Shown here piece after piece: positions 1 through 12,500 of a stretch of 64,000 nucleotides of DNA. Position 1 is the first letter of the stretch, and every line of letters starts with the position of its first letter. A model generated the notes under the pieces. That model ran no database searches, had not been told where the DNA came from, and saw nothing but the letters and a program-made list of their open reading frames with translations. The stretch is from Sphaerulina vaccinii (taxonomy: Eukaryota > Ascomycota > Dothideomycetes > Mycosphaerellales > Mycosphaerellaceae), in assembly GCA_022570795.1 (NCBI GenBank), contig JAKUDP010000002.1, positions 434,001 through 498,000 of the forward strand, in the 5' to 3' direction. Made by a program: the position numbers and the translations under genes.

Positions 1-186
1 ACATACACCTCATAAGCGGGGCCAGAGCTAAGATGGTATAGACCCGCTTGGCGACGATCCTGCAGAAGCTGTCGAATGCGAGAACGACTGTGCCTCACGA
101 TACATAAGCTTGAAGGCAAGCTGTACCTCGATGGCAGCCTGTCTGCGCAAGTGAACGCAGTCACAGCTGCACAACACGCTATTGAC

Positions 187-1573
187 ATGGAACAGCTGTT
201 ACTATTTGTTGCTGCACTTGCAACTATCATTCAAGCCAATACCACGCCGACTGGACTTGTAGGGCGGGGCGTCCAACATCTACGGCAAGCAAAGCAACGC
301 AGTGTCTTATCCCCTCAACGCCTGTTCAACTCATCGGAAGACTTTGCCTCGCCACCAGGTGTGATTTCACTGCCAATAGAGTGGGGACCTATTCCAACGA
401 CACCATTTCTTTACACGTACATTGCTATTGGCACACCTCCTCAGCCATTTCGCGTACAGCTTCATCTGGGCTGGGGTGGACTAGCTGTCAGATCGACCAC
501 ATGCACAAGCTATGGAATGTGGGGTACGAATGGACACTGTGGTATCGAGGGCATGGTCCTTCCGGTGGTGTACAACGAATCAGCGTCTACTTCACGAAAG
601 CCCTTGTACGAGAGTGCGGTGGCGAACTGCTCAGGGAAGACACTAGAAGAAGAGACGCATGCAAGATTGTCCACAGATGTTGTACATCTTACCTCGTCTG
701 CCGTCGAAGGCATTGTGGTCGGCGGCATTAACGAGTTTGCGTTCTGCGACTTCATCGGCATGTTGTTCTTCGATCTGTTCGATGGGTGAGATCTCTTCTC
801 ATATAGATGTGATGTGTAGTCTGATGTGTCGCAGTGTTATGGGTATAGGACCACCTCGCGACCAGGCGACCTTCTGGTCTGATGACACAGAAGAGCAGAC
901 GCCGTTGCTGTTTCCAACTTTGCTTCGCCGGCTTGCCCAAGGCGTCGAAACTCAGCACAACACGATGATCCTGAGATTCCCTCCAAACGACGAGACTCAA
1001 GGCAAGCTTACTATCGGCGAACTCGCGCCCGAGACAGACTTCACTGTGCCACTGAAGAATTGCTTCCATACCGGTTGCAAGGGCAATTGGAACTTCCAAC
1101 TCAATGGCATACAGCTTCATGGACATGTCCCGGTGAACCTCTCCATCTATGGTCCCATTGCTGTTACAGTCCAACCTGCTGTGGCCATTGCACTTCCATC
1201 CAAGATTGCACAGTACGTATATGGCTATATCCAGGTGCGACCTCCGGAGACCGGCTTCGACGAGGGCATAATCGACTGCTCCGCACGTGAAGCACTCCCA
1301 GACATCACTCTGAAGTTTGAAGGACATGAGTGGGTTCTTGGCTGGGAGGACTACACCCACGGCTGGGTAGACCCGGAGGATGGACGTGAAGCGTGTTGGG
1401 TGACGATCTTGGAGATTCGAGATGACGAGATGCCGTATGTTGGCGTCGAGCTGCTGAGGAAGTATGATGTCGTGTTTGACTTAATGGAGACTGAGGTCGG
1501 GTGTAAGTTGAGAGTGTCTACAATTTCGAAACAATGCCCTTCGCTGACAATATGCATAGTTGTTCGGCTGTGA
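187..1573 (+). CDS. Secreted pepsin-like (A1 family) protein lacking both catalytic aspartates
   Basis: Exons are 187-785 and 835 onward, with a GTGAGA..GCAG intron at 786-834 that joins FDG to VMGIG in frame. I start at the ATG at 187 because it opens with a hydrophobic signal peptide (MEQLLLFVAALATIIQA). An upstream in-frame ATG at 76 would bury it. The fold signature is pepsin-like: Y-x-A-IGTPPQPF leads into the first active-site strand, and the C-terminal half ends with a typical VELLRKYDVVFDL. The catalytic D-T/S-G triad at this place reads H93-L94-G95, and the second triad region reads VQPAVAIALP, again with no D-S/T-G. The enzyme is therefore predicted to be proteolytically dead and could bind peptides or inhibitors. 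The 3' end is uncertain. A GTAAGT..TAG intron (1503-1559) keeps the same stop at 1573, while a GTGTAA donor at 1501 would shift the end to 1590. Confidence 0.72.
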
Positions 1574-1681
1574 GTGGATCACATACATAACTCCTGTGCG
1601 AGCATCGACGGAAATCGATAACATCTACCAGAACGGAGGGTCTTAATAGTGTTTTCTTGCGTTGCTCAACCAAGCTGACGT

Positions 1682-2399
1682 TCAGACTGGTCTCGGCTGT
1701 CTGATCATTCCCCTCCTAACAGTCGTATCGTTCACGCCCCAAGGTCGAAGATCGAGATCGTACTGCTCGACGACTTCGAAGCCATTCTTCAGATACAGGC
1801 TAAGACCAGCTGGCGAGGCATGTAGAGTGCTCAGAATGTGGTGCTCGTCGGCCTTCTGGCAGCCCCATTTGACAAGCATGTCACCGGCACCTCGGCGTTG
1901 GGGGTCTGGATGTGTGAACAAGATCTCGAGAGCTAGAGTAGTGCAGTCAGCAAGAAGAATGCTGACATGATACATCAAGCTGCTGAGGAATCATACTCGC
2001 GTGAGGCTTTGCACCTATGTGCTTCGCTTTGAAGAGCTCTGCGCGCTTAGCTTGCACTGCCATGAAGGACGGATCACTCTCGGCATTGGCAGTGCTCTCA
2101 CTAGCATCCGCTCCACTGTCGTTCTTCTCGGACTCTGCTGGTTCGAGGAATGTCCAAAGTGCGCCTGCGATCATCTTGCGAGGGTCGGCGTCGATATCGA
2201 CGACTTTCAGCCAGACAATACTTTCATCCTGCTCGAAATGTTTCTTCATTTCTTCATGGACTAACTGCTTTCTGTCAACTCCTGGAGGTGTGTCGGAGTT
2301 CATTGCCTGAGCATATGGATAGTCCTTCATCGCAGCATCGTCGACTTCCACAAAGTCTGATAGATCCGCTTCTTCGAGGAGGAGAACTTTCAACGTCAT
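1682..2399 (-). CDS. GNAT-family N-acetyltransferase
   Basis: Two exons on the minus strand, 1997-2399 and 1682-1932, with a GTATGA..TAG intron (1933-1996, 64 bp). Splicing reads KPHA-T-LEILFTHPDPQRRGAG, giving about 217 residues. QRRGAG is the acetyl-CoA pyrophosphate-binding signature (Q/R-x-x-G-x-G/A) of GNAT motif A. The downstream LYLKNGFEVVEQY is the usual motif B end (Y-x-x-x-GF). The N-terminal part carries an acidic serine-rich linker (about residues 95-120) common in fungal members. An alternative start lies 18 bp upstream at 2417, but the second methionine (MTLKVLLLEEADLSDF) looks like the normal N-terminus. The substrate cannot be told from sequence. Many fungal relatives of this architecture are uncharacterised, so the family call is firm and the function is open. 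Confidence 0.8.
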
Positions 2400-3385
2400 C
2401 TTGATAGTATGGAGCAAGTAGATAATCTATTTAGTCTACTTCTGGCTGGTGCCTGTGGTCGGCGGCTGTGAACAGTGACAGTTGCTATGCCACCTTACTG
2501 TAGCGGCGGTCATTGATGTAGACGGGAAGTCATCGTCCCGGGAAGTGGTGCTTTCCATACAATCTCCACGTTGAGTGCAAGAAGGAGAGAAGTCGTTGGG
2601 GAAAGAACAGGTGAAAGCGGTGGAACGGACCGCACGATCCGACTCAGCCGAAACAACAAAACAACAACAACAATTTCGACTCTGACTCTTCTGGACTTCT
2701 TCTCCCACACAGCGCCTTGGAGTCGGTCAGCCTCGCCATCGTCTGCTTCTGCTGTAGGTCTTGTAGGGCCTAGTCGATCCAATAACTCGAAGCAGACTCC
2801 ATTCTCAAGCCCGCAGCAGACTCGCCATCTTTCCACAAGACTATCCCTCGCTTAAGGTCGACGATGAGTTCCGCATGGAGTGTTAGAAGCGTGCTGCAAC
2901 TCGACATGGCTTTGTGGACGGTCTCGCTCGAACGATGAACAGCCATCCCAGCTGTAGCAAGAGGTTTCTCTGCCAACACGATATTTCCACCTTCCACTTC
3001 CGCGAAATGCAACTCCAGCTCTACGGTAATGAGGTGTTTCGAGTTTCTGATATGCCAAAGTGGCTCTCGGCTGTTCAGACCTACCCATGGACTTAGGGAA
3101 TTTGGGGTATCTGGAATCAGACTTTCGAACACAAAGCGTACTGGATGTGTACGATGGTGTACCGTACACCGATGCCTCTACAGCAAGCTTTGCCCCGCTT
3201 AAGGACCATTCACGGACGGAGATTTGCTATACCGACCATCTTCGTCAGTACGTTGAGCTCAAGTGGCCACATGATTGCAAAGTATAGCTGCATTGCTCAA
3301 TATGTACCACGACCCCGCCTTGAACAACATTGTTACCCAACCACGGCGCCGCGATCTACTCGCGAAGCATGAACCAGCACCGCAC
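2400..3385. other. Intergenic, no recognised gene
   Basis: Several short overlapping open frames exist here (for example 2770-3132 and 2852-3169 on the minus strand). None has a recognisable domain, and the longest lacks an ATG. The 2640-2710 stretch is rich in AAC/CAA triplets. It probably holds the 5' regulatory region of the GNAT gene and 3' flank of the next gene. Confidence 0.4.
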
Positions 3386-4771
3386 CTATGCAGATGGCAC
3401 CACTTTACCATCCTTCACTTCCACCTCGATCGTATCCTCGCAGCGGAGTAGCACTGGCAACACATGCGTCTTCCACAACCTCTGCGGCAGACGTTCGAGT
3501 TGCTCAGTCGCAAACTCATCCTTTTCGCCGTTGCACCACCACATGCCTCGAGGCTCTAGTCGCACGCCATACCTGCCATCCGCCAACGTTGTCAGAGGCT
3601 GCATGTTGTCTACACGCCACCTCAGACACGCATCAATGCCGAACGTGTGGATAGCAGGCACACCGGGCTTCAACGTCACCAGCTGTAATAGCTTTGGTCG
3701 ATGTTCCAGATGAGCGGGTGAGCCGGGTTTGGTGAGTGGTCTGCTGCCTGGTGGCTTCCTGGCCTCTTTCACGACATTGCCGGTTGTGCAATTCACGATC
3801 TGAACACTGTACAAGGGCGCGGAGGCCGCAGAGTCGATGATGCGGGACCGTGGATCATATGTCCAGTTTCCATCGAAGTCAAAGTCGGCACCTTGTGGTC
3901 CTTGCGGGATGAGAAAGTGCTGCTCGCCACTGGTCTGCACTGTGATTGCCTCTGTCGAAGTGTTCACCACGGCTACTTCGAACAGAACCGAGCCATCGGA
4001 TTCTGCTGCAGGGCACAACCGCATGTGCGTAGTCAACACAGGAGGCGTTGCTACGGATTCCACAGCTTTGAATCGTGCTATCCCATGCGCGCTGCTCAGC
4101 AGAAGCTGTGAAGTCTCGCTAGCTGCTCCCACAAGCTCCGGAGCACGGAGTAAATCCTCCTGCTCGCCATTACCATACCACTTGATACCTGATTCCAGAT
4201 CCTCCGTCGAAGAAAAGCGAATCTCGTACTTTCTCTCGGATTTGAAGAGCAAACCAAAATCGCTATCTGGTTCCACAATATACTCGTACACCGTCCACTT
4301 TCGTCTTCCTGGCGCTCTATTCGCAAACGAAGGCACAGTGGCATACTCCTGTTGGAGATCACCGCGGCGCGATTGCTGTTCGACATCGACACGTTTACTG
4401 TGTTTACTGTGCTCGTCATACTCGTGCAAAGTTAAAAGTCCGTTGGCGAGCGCGTAGGGAACATCCAGTATCGACTCGAACGTACTCAGGACTAGCGGTT
4501 CGGTATTCGGGTCACCGCTTCCTCGCTGTAAGCCAAAAACGATACTGAACTCAGCATTACCAGAACGGTCGAAGACTGGATATCGGCAGCTGATGCAAGC
4601 CTTGAGGGAGGCGTTGCTGGGCTTCTTTCGTTTCTTCTTTCCCTCGAAAATGTCTGGGACATCTTCCTCGTCCGGATTCTGGTGATCATCCCACTTGTAA
4701 TCTTCCTGACTGGGTGCAGTGGCAATGCTGGCCTTCCTCGGCTCATCGTATCGTCCACTTTCTTCGGCCAT
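3386..4771 (-). CDS. Conserved-looking fungal hypothetical protein, 461 aa
   Basis: A single uninterrupted frame from ATG at 4771 to TAG at 3386. I do not recognise a named family. The N-terminus is acidic and then strongly basic (PDIFEGKKKRKKPSNAS), followed by CISCRYPVFDRSG. The body has evenly spaced hydrophobic segments that look like beta strands (for example VYEYIVEPDSDFGLLF, KYEIRFSS, VLFEVAVVNTSTEAITV), suggesting immunoglobulin-like or other beta-sandwich folding. There is no signal peptide and no membrane segment. Near the C-terminus GRYGVRLEPRGMWWCNG resembles the end of a beta domain. Codon use and length argue for a real protein. Function is unassigned. Confidence 0.65.
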   Translation of the reverse strand: MAEESGRYDEPRKASIATAPSQEDYKWDDHQNPDEEDVPDIFEGKKKRKKPSNASLKACISCRYPVFDRSGNAEFSIVFGLQRGSGDPNTEPLVLSTFESILDVPYALANGLLTLHEYDEHSKHSKRVDVEQQSRRGDLQQEYATVPSFANRAPGRRKWTVYEYIVEPDSDFGLLFKSERKYEIRFSSTEDLESGIKWYGNGEQEDLLRAPELVGAASETSQLLLSSAHGIARFKAVESVATPPVLTTHMRLCPAAESDGSVLFEVAVVNTSTEAITVQTSGEQHFLIPQGPQGADFDFDGNWTYDPRSRIIDSAASAPLYSVQIVNCTTGNVVKEARKPPGSRPLTKPGSPAHLEHRPKLLQLVTLKPGVPAIHTFGIDACLRWRVDNMQPLTTLADGRYGVRLEPRGMWWCNGEKDEFATEQLERLPQRLWKTHVLPVLLRCEDTIEVEVKDGKVVPSA

Positions 4772-5691
4772 TTTGATGATTACGAGATGTTCGACAGAGT
4801 GGGCATTCTCGGAGGCAGAAGAAAGAAGGTTTCACACCTCGGCAGCTGATGTGAGTCACCGCAGGATGCAGTTACCTGCTAGCCACCGAGCATGCCCGTC
4901 ATTGTGCGAACATTGTTCTAAGGATTCGTGAGCAGTCAAGCGATGTTGGTGATGTTGGTACTACCACACTCATGCGGCTGTGCAAGCGCATTGCTCCACT
5001 TTATTTTGACGTCACTTAACATCACAGCTATACGTCTAGCACAACAACGCTTTCTGCTCCGATGCATACCAGCAACGCAGCAGCATAGCCCTCGGAGGAT
5101 TTACGTGCTTGATACTTAGCTGAGTTTTGTCACCCAATGATCTTGGCTGCATACTCTCTCTACCATCCGACTACCAACCGCCAGAAGCATCACAGGGAGA
5201 CTGCAAGGCTTGATCGAGGATATGCCACAGCTACTACACTACGAGCATGTCAGCCGTACGGGGGGCGCATAGTGCACTGCCGCGATGTTGATGATGTAGT
5301 AACTTGCTCTCGTGCAGTCCCGGCGTATACTGGCCTCGAACCTCACATGGAAGAAAGGGCGCCTCTCGTGTTCAGCCTCACCAGGAGTCGCTAGAGATCC
5401 TCAGCTCACCAAATGTAGCTACAAACAATCCACAGTCCACAATTTCTGGAATCATAGCCTGTTCCAACAAGTCAAGGATTCGCTTGTGGGCGGGGCGACT
5501 CGCTCAGCATCAACATGAAGCGCAATGAGTTAGCTCAGCTGGCTGGTGGGAAAGCGGTGGCAGCATGTATAACGCCTTGGATCCGGTGCCATGAAGAGCT
5601 ATCAGTACAGCACACCTTCCAGCACAACGCAACTTCACCATTTATCAGAAACAGCAGTTAGGCCGATCCTCGAGCAGCACATCAGGCAGCC
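4772..5691. other. Intergenic, no recognised gene
   Basis: About 0.9 kb between two divergent genes. Only short open frames without recognisable domains are present. It presumably contains the promoters of the 461-aa gene (minus strand) and the secreted metalloprotease (plus strand). No RNA gene or repeat was seen. Confidence 0.4.
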
Positions 5692-6699
5692 ATGTCACTT
5701 TCTGTCTCATTTCTTGTCGTGGCATTGTCCATTGCATCAGCACATGGCAACCCTCTGCCCTCGAAGGTAGCCAGGGCTGATCCCACACCATCTAGCTATC
5801 CTTTGGGAGATGCATGTGGCAATGAGTGGTACGTAGTGCAGGCCATTGATTAGAGTCTTGACAACTTGCTGACCAACATGTTATTCATAGGCAGTATCTC
5901 AATTTCGACCCAGCAGCCGAGAAGGACATTGCACAGCTGACAATGTTGCACGATGTCATCTGCATTGGGGAACTCCGTGCACTGTCCTCTTGGGGCGGTT
6001 CAGCCGCCCAAGACAAGAATGAGGCGTTTGACCTCTTCTTCGACACTGAAGACTCCACTAATGTCTACAATGTCCTGATGACGATTGCTGGACAAAGCAG
6101 CTCTGAGGGCATGATTGGAGTAGCTGTAGAAAACATGGTTGTTGATCAAAAGAGTAAGCCGGACTTCCTCACGCTATGCCACATCTGCTAATGATGGAAC
6201 AGACTTTGGACCGAATGTGAACATCGACGAGGACTGCGATAACGAAGGAACCTGGGCATACACCGACACAGACACTGATGACCGAGAAAAGATACACTTC
6301 TGCGACATGGCCTTTGATCTCCCGACAGCAGGTCCAGATATCGTGTGCACGAATCTCGACACATTCCCCAGCGAGAAGATGGACACTTTCTCGCGCGTAG
6401 CTTTGCATGAGATGCTCCACTACAAGGCTATCGGGACTGGATCCAGCTTAGGTGCTCAAATTATCGATACGACCAATTACGATGGCGAGGTCGCATATGG
6501 TACTGAGCGTGCTCACGGTCTCGTTGACAATGATCAAGATGGCACTAATGAGAAGGGCGGCCTAGCGAAGGCTGAGATCAATGCTGACAACTACGCGTAC
6601 ATGGCTCTCACTGCGTGGGTTGGATACAACTGCTCTCCGGACGATGAGAAGGAGGCTTACGACACCTACTTTCCGGACGAACCGCCGCACTACACTTGA
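5692..6699 (+). CDS. Secreted HEXXH zinc metalloprotease (M35/deuterolysin-like)
   Basis: Three exons: 5692-5828, 5891-6153 and 6203-6699. The introns are GTACGT..TAG (5829-5890) and GTAAGC..CAG (6154-6202). The product is 298 residues. The start gives a signal peptide (MSLSVSFLVVALSIASAHG). The zinc-binding motif HEMLH sits at residues 202-206. Downstream are D-T-T-N-Y-D-G, an AYG and a NADNYAYMALTAWV segment, the layout of fungal aspzincin/M35-like secreted peptidases, where a later Asp completes the zinc site and NADxYxxFA closes the domain. Several cysteines fit an extracellular protein. The gene ends about 70 bp from the edge of the RIP-mutated repeat island, a position typical of fast-evolving secreted proteins. 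Its coding sequence shows no premature stops, so it looks intact. Its role as degradative enzyme or host effector is inference. Confidence 0.8.
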
Positions 6700-7999
6700 G
6701 GTCTTATGTCTTGCGAATCGTGAGCTAGAAGAAGAAGGTGGGCGGCGGATATCCTATGAGATAGACCTACCTATAATATAGATAAATATATATATATAAT
6801 ATAGAAGAGTATTATCGAGCTAAAGCATAGAGTATAGAAGCTATTTAGGAAGTATACTTTAGAGCAGATCTTCTACTAGGTATCTATATATAGTAACTAT
6901 TTCTACTAACTATATTATTATTATTCGAGCTTGTCGAGTTATATAAAAAGGTCTTAAATATAAGACTTTACTAAAGTATTATATAGTATACTAGAATATA
7001 GTTGTTTGTTTTTAGTATTATTCTTATAGTACCTATATCTATTAAAAATCTATAGAAGGTAAGTTATTCTTCTATTTGCTAGGTAGTATTTAGATAAGAT
7101 TTCTAGTAGCTATAGTAAATATATTCTCTATAGCAAAGTTAGATATTAAATTAGATATAGTCTAACTTCTAATTATATATAAAAGCTACTAAGTACTTAG
7201 TTCTCTTAATATTCTTATATAATATCTTTATAAAGCTAGTATAACTACTAGTTAAAATAATACTATTTAATATAGTACTATATATATTTTATATATCTAT
7301 ATTAGTAAAAATATTTAATACTAGATAGAGTTAGATATAGAAATTTATTAAAGTTACTATATTTATAGTAGCTATTTATATCTCTAGTACTACTAGAAGT
7401 AGTAAATTCTTATATCTAGCTAAATTTTATATCTAGCTTCTATACTCTATATATTTTATAAATAAAATAATAAAGTAAATATTTAGATAATAGAAGTATA
7501 GATAGTCTTCTATAATAGTAGAAAGTAGTATTCTATAGCTACTTCTAGAGTCTCTAATACTATAAGTATATAGTACTAGCCTAACTCTAAGCTACTATTT
7601 TTAGATTATTCTATTAGTACTTATTTAAGCCTTTAGGCTAAGTTCTATCTATATATTATATAGTATTTTAATATATTTTTTAAATAAGTTACTTTTCTAT
7701 CTACTAAGTATTATAATTTTATATTCTATTTAGCTATTATTCCTAGTATTCTATATACTTCTAGCTTTAAATAATATAGCTAGCTACTTCTAGAACTAAG
7801 AATCTTTATAGTATATTAGTATACTATAGGCTTTAAGACTTCAAAAAATAGTATAAGAAGTAGAGCTATTAGAAATACTAAATACTTCTAGAATAGCTTT
7901 TTTATATACTAGATAGTATATATATATTCTCGCCTATAAGCTTTAATATAAATTAGTACTTTCTTATATTTTCTATTTATTTTACTTTTTTTTAATTAA

Positions 8000-9530
8000 A
8001 TAATTATATAGATATAGTATAATAGAATAGAATATCTTCTCTTATTATATTTGCTATAAGCTATATTTTAGTAGGCTTATATTAGTTATAAGTAAGCTTT
8101 TTTAGATAGAATAGCCTAGCAAAAGTAGTAGCTAAATAAATATTTAAGTTTATTTAATACCTAAAATATAGCTTTTTTTTATAGTAGATACTAGACTATA
8201 CTAAAGAAAAATAGTCTATCTTTTACTTTATAAATTAATAGCTCTTAGCTATTAACTTAGTACCTAGTTAGAATATTTTAATAGAAGATAGAAATAGCTA
8301 CTTTTTCTAAGTCTAGTTAAAATAGAGTATCTAGAAGCTAGTTCCTATCTATACTTAGCTATATAATACTAAGCTTAATATATATACTTAGAGCTCTTAG
8401 TATAATCTAATATAATAGTACTAGACTATCTCTTTAAATATATTATTTTTTAAGCCTAGAGAATACTATTATACTATCTATATATACTAGTATATATAAA
8501 TTTCTCTACTTCTAATTCTAAATTTTAAAAGCTTTTAGAATAACTAGTATTTCTATACTATTAATATATTACTTCTAGAAATCTATATTATCTAGTTCTA
8601 AGTTATATTATTAAATATATAATATATTAGTTATATTTATTTTTTTAGTATTATTATAGTACTACTAATAATATACTTTTTAGTAATACTAGAATACTTT
8701 CAAACTTTTTTCTAATATATCTAAATATAGATAGATTATATATAGCTTTAAAGTATCTACTATCTATATACTATTACTAGTTTATAAGGCTTATAGCTAC
8801 TATACTAAGTTATTTAAAATATATATAGAAATATATATTATTATACCTCTATACTTTTTATATATAGTAATATAGCTATATTAAAAAATTATCTAAAATA
8901 GACTACTTCTATAGTTTAGAATAGATATCTAGTAATTTATTTAGCTTTATCTAATATTATTAAAAGCTATTCTATATTAAAAATACTATAGAGCTTATAC
9001 TTAAGTTATTCTATTTTTTCTAGTAAAAGACTTACTATTATAGTTATAGTATTAACTAATCTACTAAGTATTTTGACTTTAGTTCTTTTTATATTTTTTT
9101 TCTTATTATAGAGAATACCTAGTTTAGTTATAATATTAATCTAAGCCTATTTAGTTACTATAATAGTTTCTAGCTAATTAGTAGCTAGTACCAAAAAAAT
9201 AAAGTTATCTAAGTAATAATAATATATTACTTTAATACTAAATTTTTTAACTTATACTTATAGTATCTAGTAGAAAGCTTCTATAAAGAAATTAAATATA
9301 ACTAGTATATATAGTATATAATTTAAAAAATAGATATATTTTTTAATAGATCTATTTTTTCTATTCTAGTCTAAGTAGCTACTACTAGGAAATTACTATA
9401 GAAACTATTCTAAAAGCCTTTTTAATATTTCTTTTAATAATATAGGTACTAGATATATACTTTAACTCTTCTAGTATAAATTCGAACTTTTTATACTAGA
9501 TTATATCTAAAGCTTTTAGAATTAAGTTAC
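8000..9530 (-). mobile_element. DIRS-like retroelement remnant (copy 1)
   Basis: Heavily RIP-mutated. Read on the minus strand, a reverse-transcriptase core is recognisable: an FNFFIEAFY-like segment is followed by YYYLDNFIF at about 9190-9220, with the second catalytic Asp changed to Asn by a G-to-A transition. This parallels the YLDDFIF core of the better copy at 24.77 kb. The outer limits are uncertain. On the right it abuts, head to head, the plus-strand copy that begins near 9530. Confidence 0.5.
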
Positions 9531-12500
9531 TTATAGCCTAGTCTATATATAAGTATAGAAAGAGTATATACTTATACTATAATATACTATCTATTATATA
9601 TATATTTTCTAAAATAGCTTTAGATATATAGTTTAGCTCTTTTTTTTTATCTAAGTAATTTAAGTACTATAAAGTATACTAAGTCTAGGTTAACTAATAG
9701 TATTAATAGATAGATTAAAAAAAATAGTAAATAGAAAAACTATAAATAAAAGTAAAAGTATTATTATAAGCTTTTTAAAAGTAACTATTTTAGAAAACAA
9801 ACTTAACTTTAAATAAGACTTTTTTATAAACTAATTTATAAACTAATTCTTTTAAAAAAAAAACTATAGTACTAGATTAGAAGTCTAAATCTTAGTATAT
9901 TATATAACTTTTTATATTTAATTAGATACTTTTTAATTAACTACTATACTATACTATATACTCTATTAACTCTAATATCTTCTAATTATTATTCTAATAT
10001 CTAACTTAGTCTAAAAATAAAAGCTCGTATCTATAAATAGTTTCTAGAAGATATAATAATAGCTAAAATTATAATAAATTTTTTTCTAAAGCTATAATTA
10101 AGTCTATACTTTAATATATTAAAGAATATAGTTTCTATAATAATTTCTATAGAAGTAGTATATCTAAAATATATAATAATTAAAATAGAAGGAAAATTAT
10201 ATATAAAATATAGTTAGAGCTAAAAATATTATATAAAAAGCTAAGAAAAAAAACTAGTTTTAGTATAAGTAATAGTATACTTAAAAGAATACTAGATAAC
10301 TATAGGCTTACTAATTAGGTCTATAGAAAGTATCTAAAACTTATAATAGAATATATAAAGCTTAGGCTTAAATTTATATAGAACTATATCTATTTAATAC
10401 TATAAAAGTAGATATAATATATTTTCTATAAGTATTTCTTCGAGTATAGCTTAGATAAAAAAATAAAGTAGTACTAGTACTATCTATATAAGAAATAGAA
10501 TAAAGAAATAATTAAAAAGTATAAAAAGAATAAGAATATATTAATTATAATATAGTATATAATATATAGTAACTCTAAAACCTCTAGATTAATTATTATA
10601 TTTAGGGACCTAGACTTACTAAAGTAGAGCTACTTAGTATAGTTCTATATAGATACTTTAAATAATAGGCTTATTTCTTTTTATAAGCCTAGAATAGTTT
10701 TTATATAGAATAATATCTCTATTTATATAATACTAAATATATATAAATACTTCGAGTAATTAGATATTAAAGTTTTTATAGAATAGCTACTATATTTACC
10801 TAATTTGAATCTAATTAAATACCTATAGCTATATTTAAAATAGGCTATTTATAAAATTTACTAGTAGCTAGATAATATTATAAATAAAATAGAAGTTAAA
10901 AAATAATTAGAAATTTACTAGCTATTTATATAGAAGTATATAGATAGATAAATAGTATATAAATATTTTAAATTTATAGAAAACTACTACTTAGTAGTTA
11001 TCGAAGTAGATAGTTAGTATATATACTTTTAAAATAAAACTAGTTAGTATATATTTAAGCTAATAGACTTATAAGTAGATATTTATAATAATAACTATAT
11101 AGCTCTAATATTAAATATATAATTAGTATAGAAATAATAGAGTATAGTTCTTAAAGTAGTCTACTAAGCTATAGAAATATAGACTATAAACTAGAAACTA
11201 TAAAAAGTTTTTTAATTAAATAAAATAAATTTTTAGAAACTTTTTAACTAAGCTCTAGATAATATAGCTTTATAATAGCTAGTAACTATACTACTTCTAT
11301 CTAGTATAAATACTATTTTTAAATAGTAGTAGATCTATAAAATCTAATATAATATTTTTTATACTTACTAAGCTATTACTCTAACTATACTAATTATTAA
11401 ACTAGCTACTTTTTAGAATAGCTTCTAAAATAAAATATCTATTATTTTTTAATACTAGACTAGAAATAAAGTAGTAGACTAAAATATAAAAAATACTTTT
11501 ATTAATAATATCTAAAAAAATAACTTTAATATATTAAATTTACTAAAGCTATTATTATAAAAATAGAAAATTATAAACTATAAAAAAATATAGAAAATAA
11601 TTAATATAAGTAGATATTTTTACTAATAGTATATTAAAAGTAAATATACTATAATTTCTAATATTATAATATAAATAAAATATATAGAAATTTAGAAAAA
11701 TTTCTATATTATTTTTTATACTAATAAGCTAGAAGTAGATAGTATAATTAAGCTTAGTAATAGAATTAGTAAGTTAATATTTTAAGTCTAGAAATAGTAG
11801 AAAAAGTATAATTAGAATATAGCTTTTTATAAAATTACTATTTTATAGTACTAATATATATTTAATAGTAGAAGTCTATTAGAAGCTTATTAGTAAGTAA
11901 TACTTTTAGTATTTTTATAATAAGCTTACTATCTAGAAAATATATAAATAGCTAGCTTATTTTTAAATATTAGTACTATCTACTCTACTAAATAGAGTGC
12001 CTATAATATTCTAACTCTAAATATAGTAGATTTAAAAAAATAATAGATTAAATAACTTAAAGCTAAAATAAAAAGTAAAGTATAAAAAAATTATAATAAA
12101 AGCTAGTATAAATATAATAAGAAGTATTTTATAAATTATATATATTCTATTTATAGAAGCAACTATTATAAAGCTTTATACTTCTAGTTACTAACTAATA
12201 AGTAAGAAAAGAATAATTTTCTAGAATACTAAAGTATAAAAGTAATAAATTTATAAAATTTATAAAATTTAAATATTTTAAAGTTTCTAAATTACTTTCT
12301 ATACTAGTATCTAGATACTCTAATATTATTATAGCTAGTATAGACTAAGAAAGTATATATAAATTACTTTATTCTAAGCTTTTAGACTTATATAAATAAG
12401 TAGAAAATAAAAAAATACTACTTTTTAACTAAACTAATAAAAATATACTAGAAGTAATATTTATAAATAATTAATTATTTATTACTAAAGCTTTTAATAA

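Noticed and set aside
76..186. Upstream ATG at 76 in frame with the pepsin-like gene
   Set aside because: It would place the clear signal peptide (from 187) 37 residues inside the protein.
2770..3169. Two overlapping minus-strand frames of about 105-120 codons as a gene
   Set aside because: One lacks an ATG, neither has a recognisable domain, and they overlap each other in different frames.
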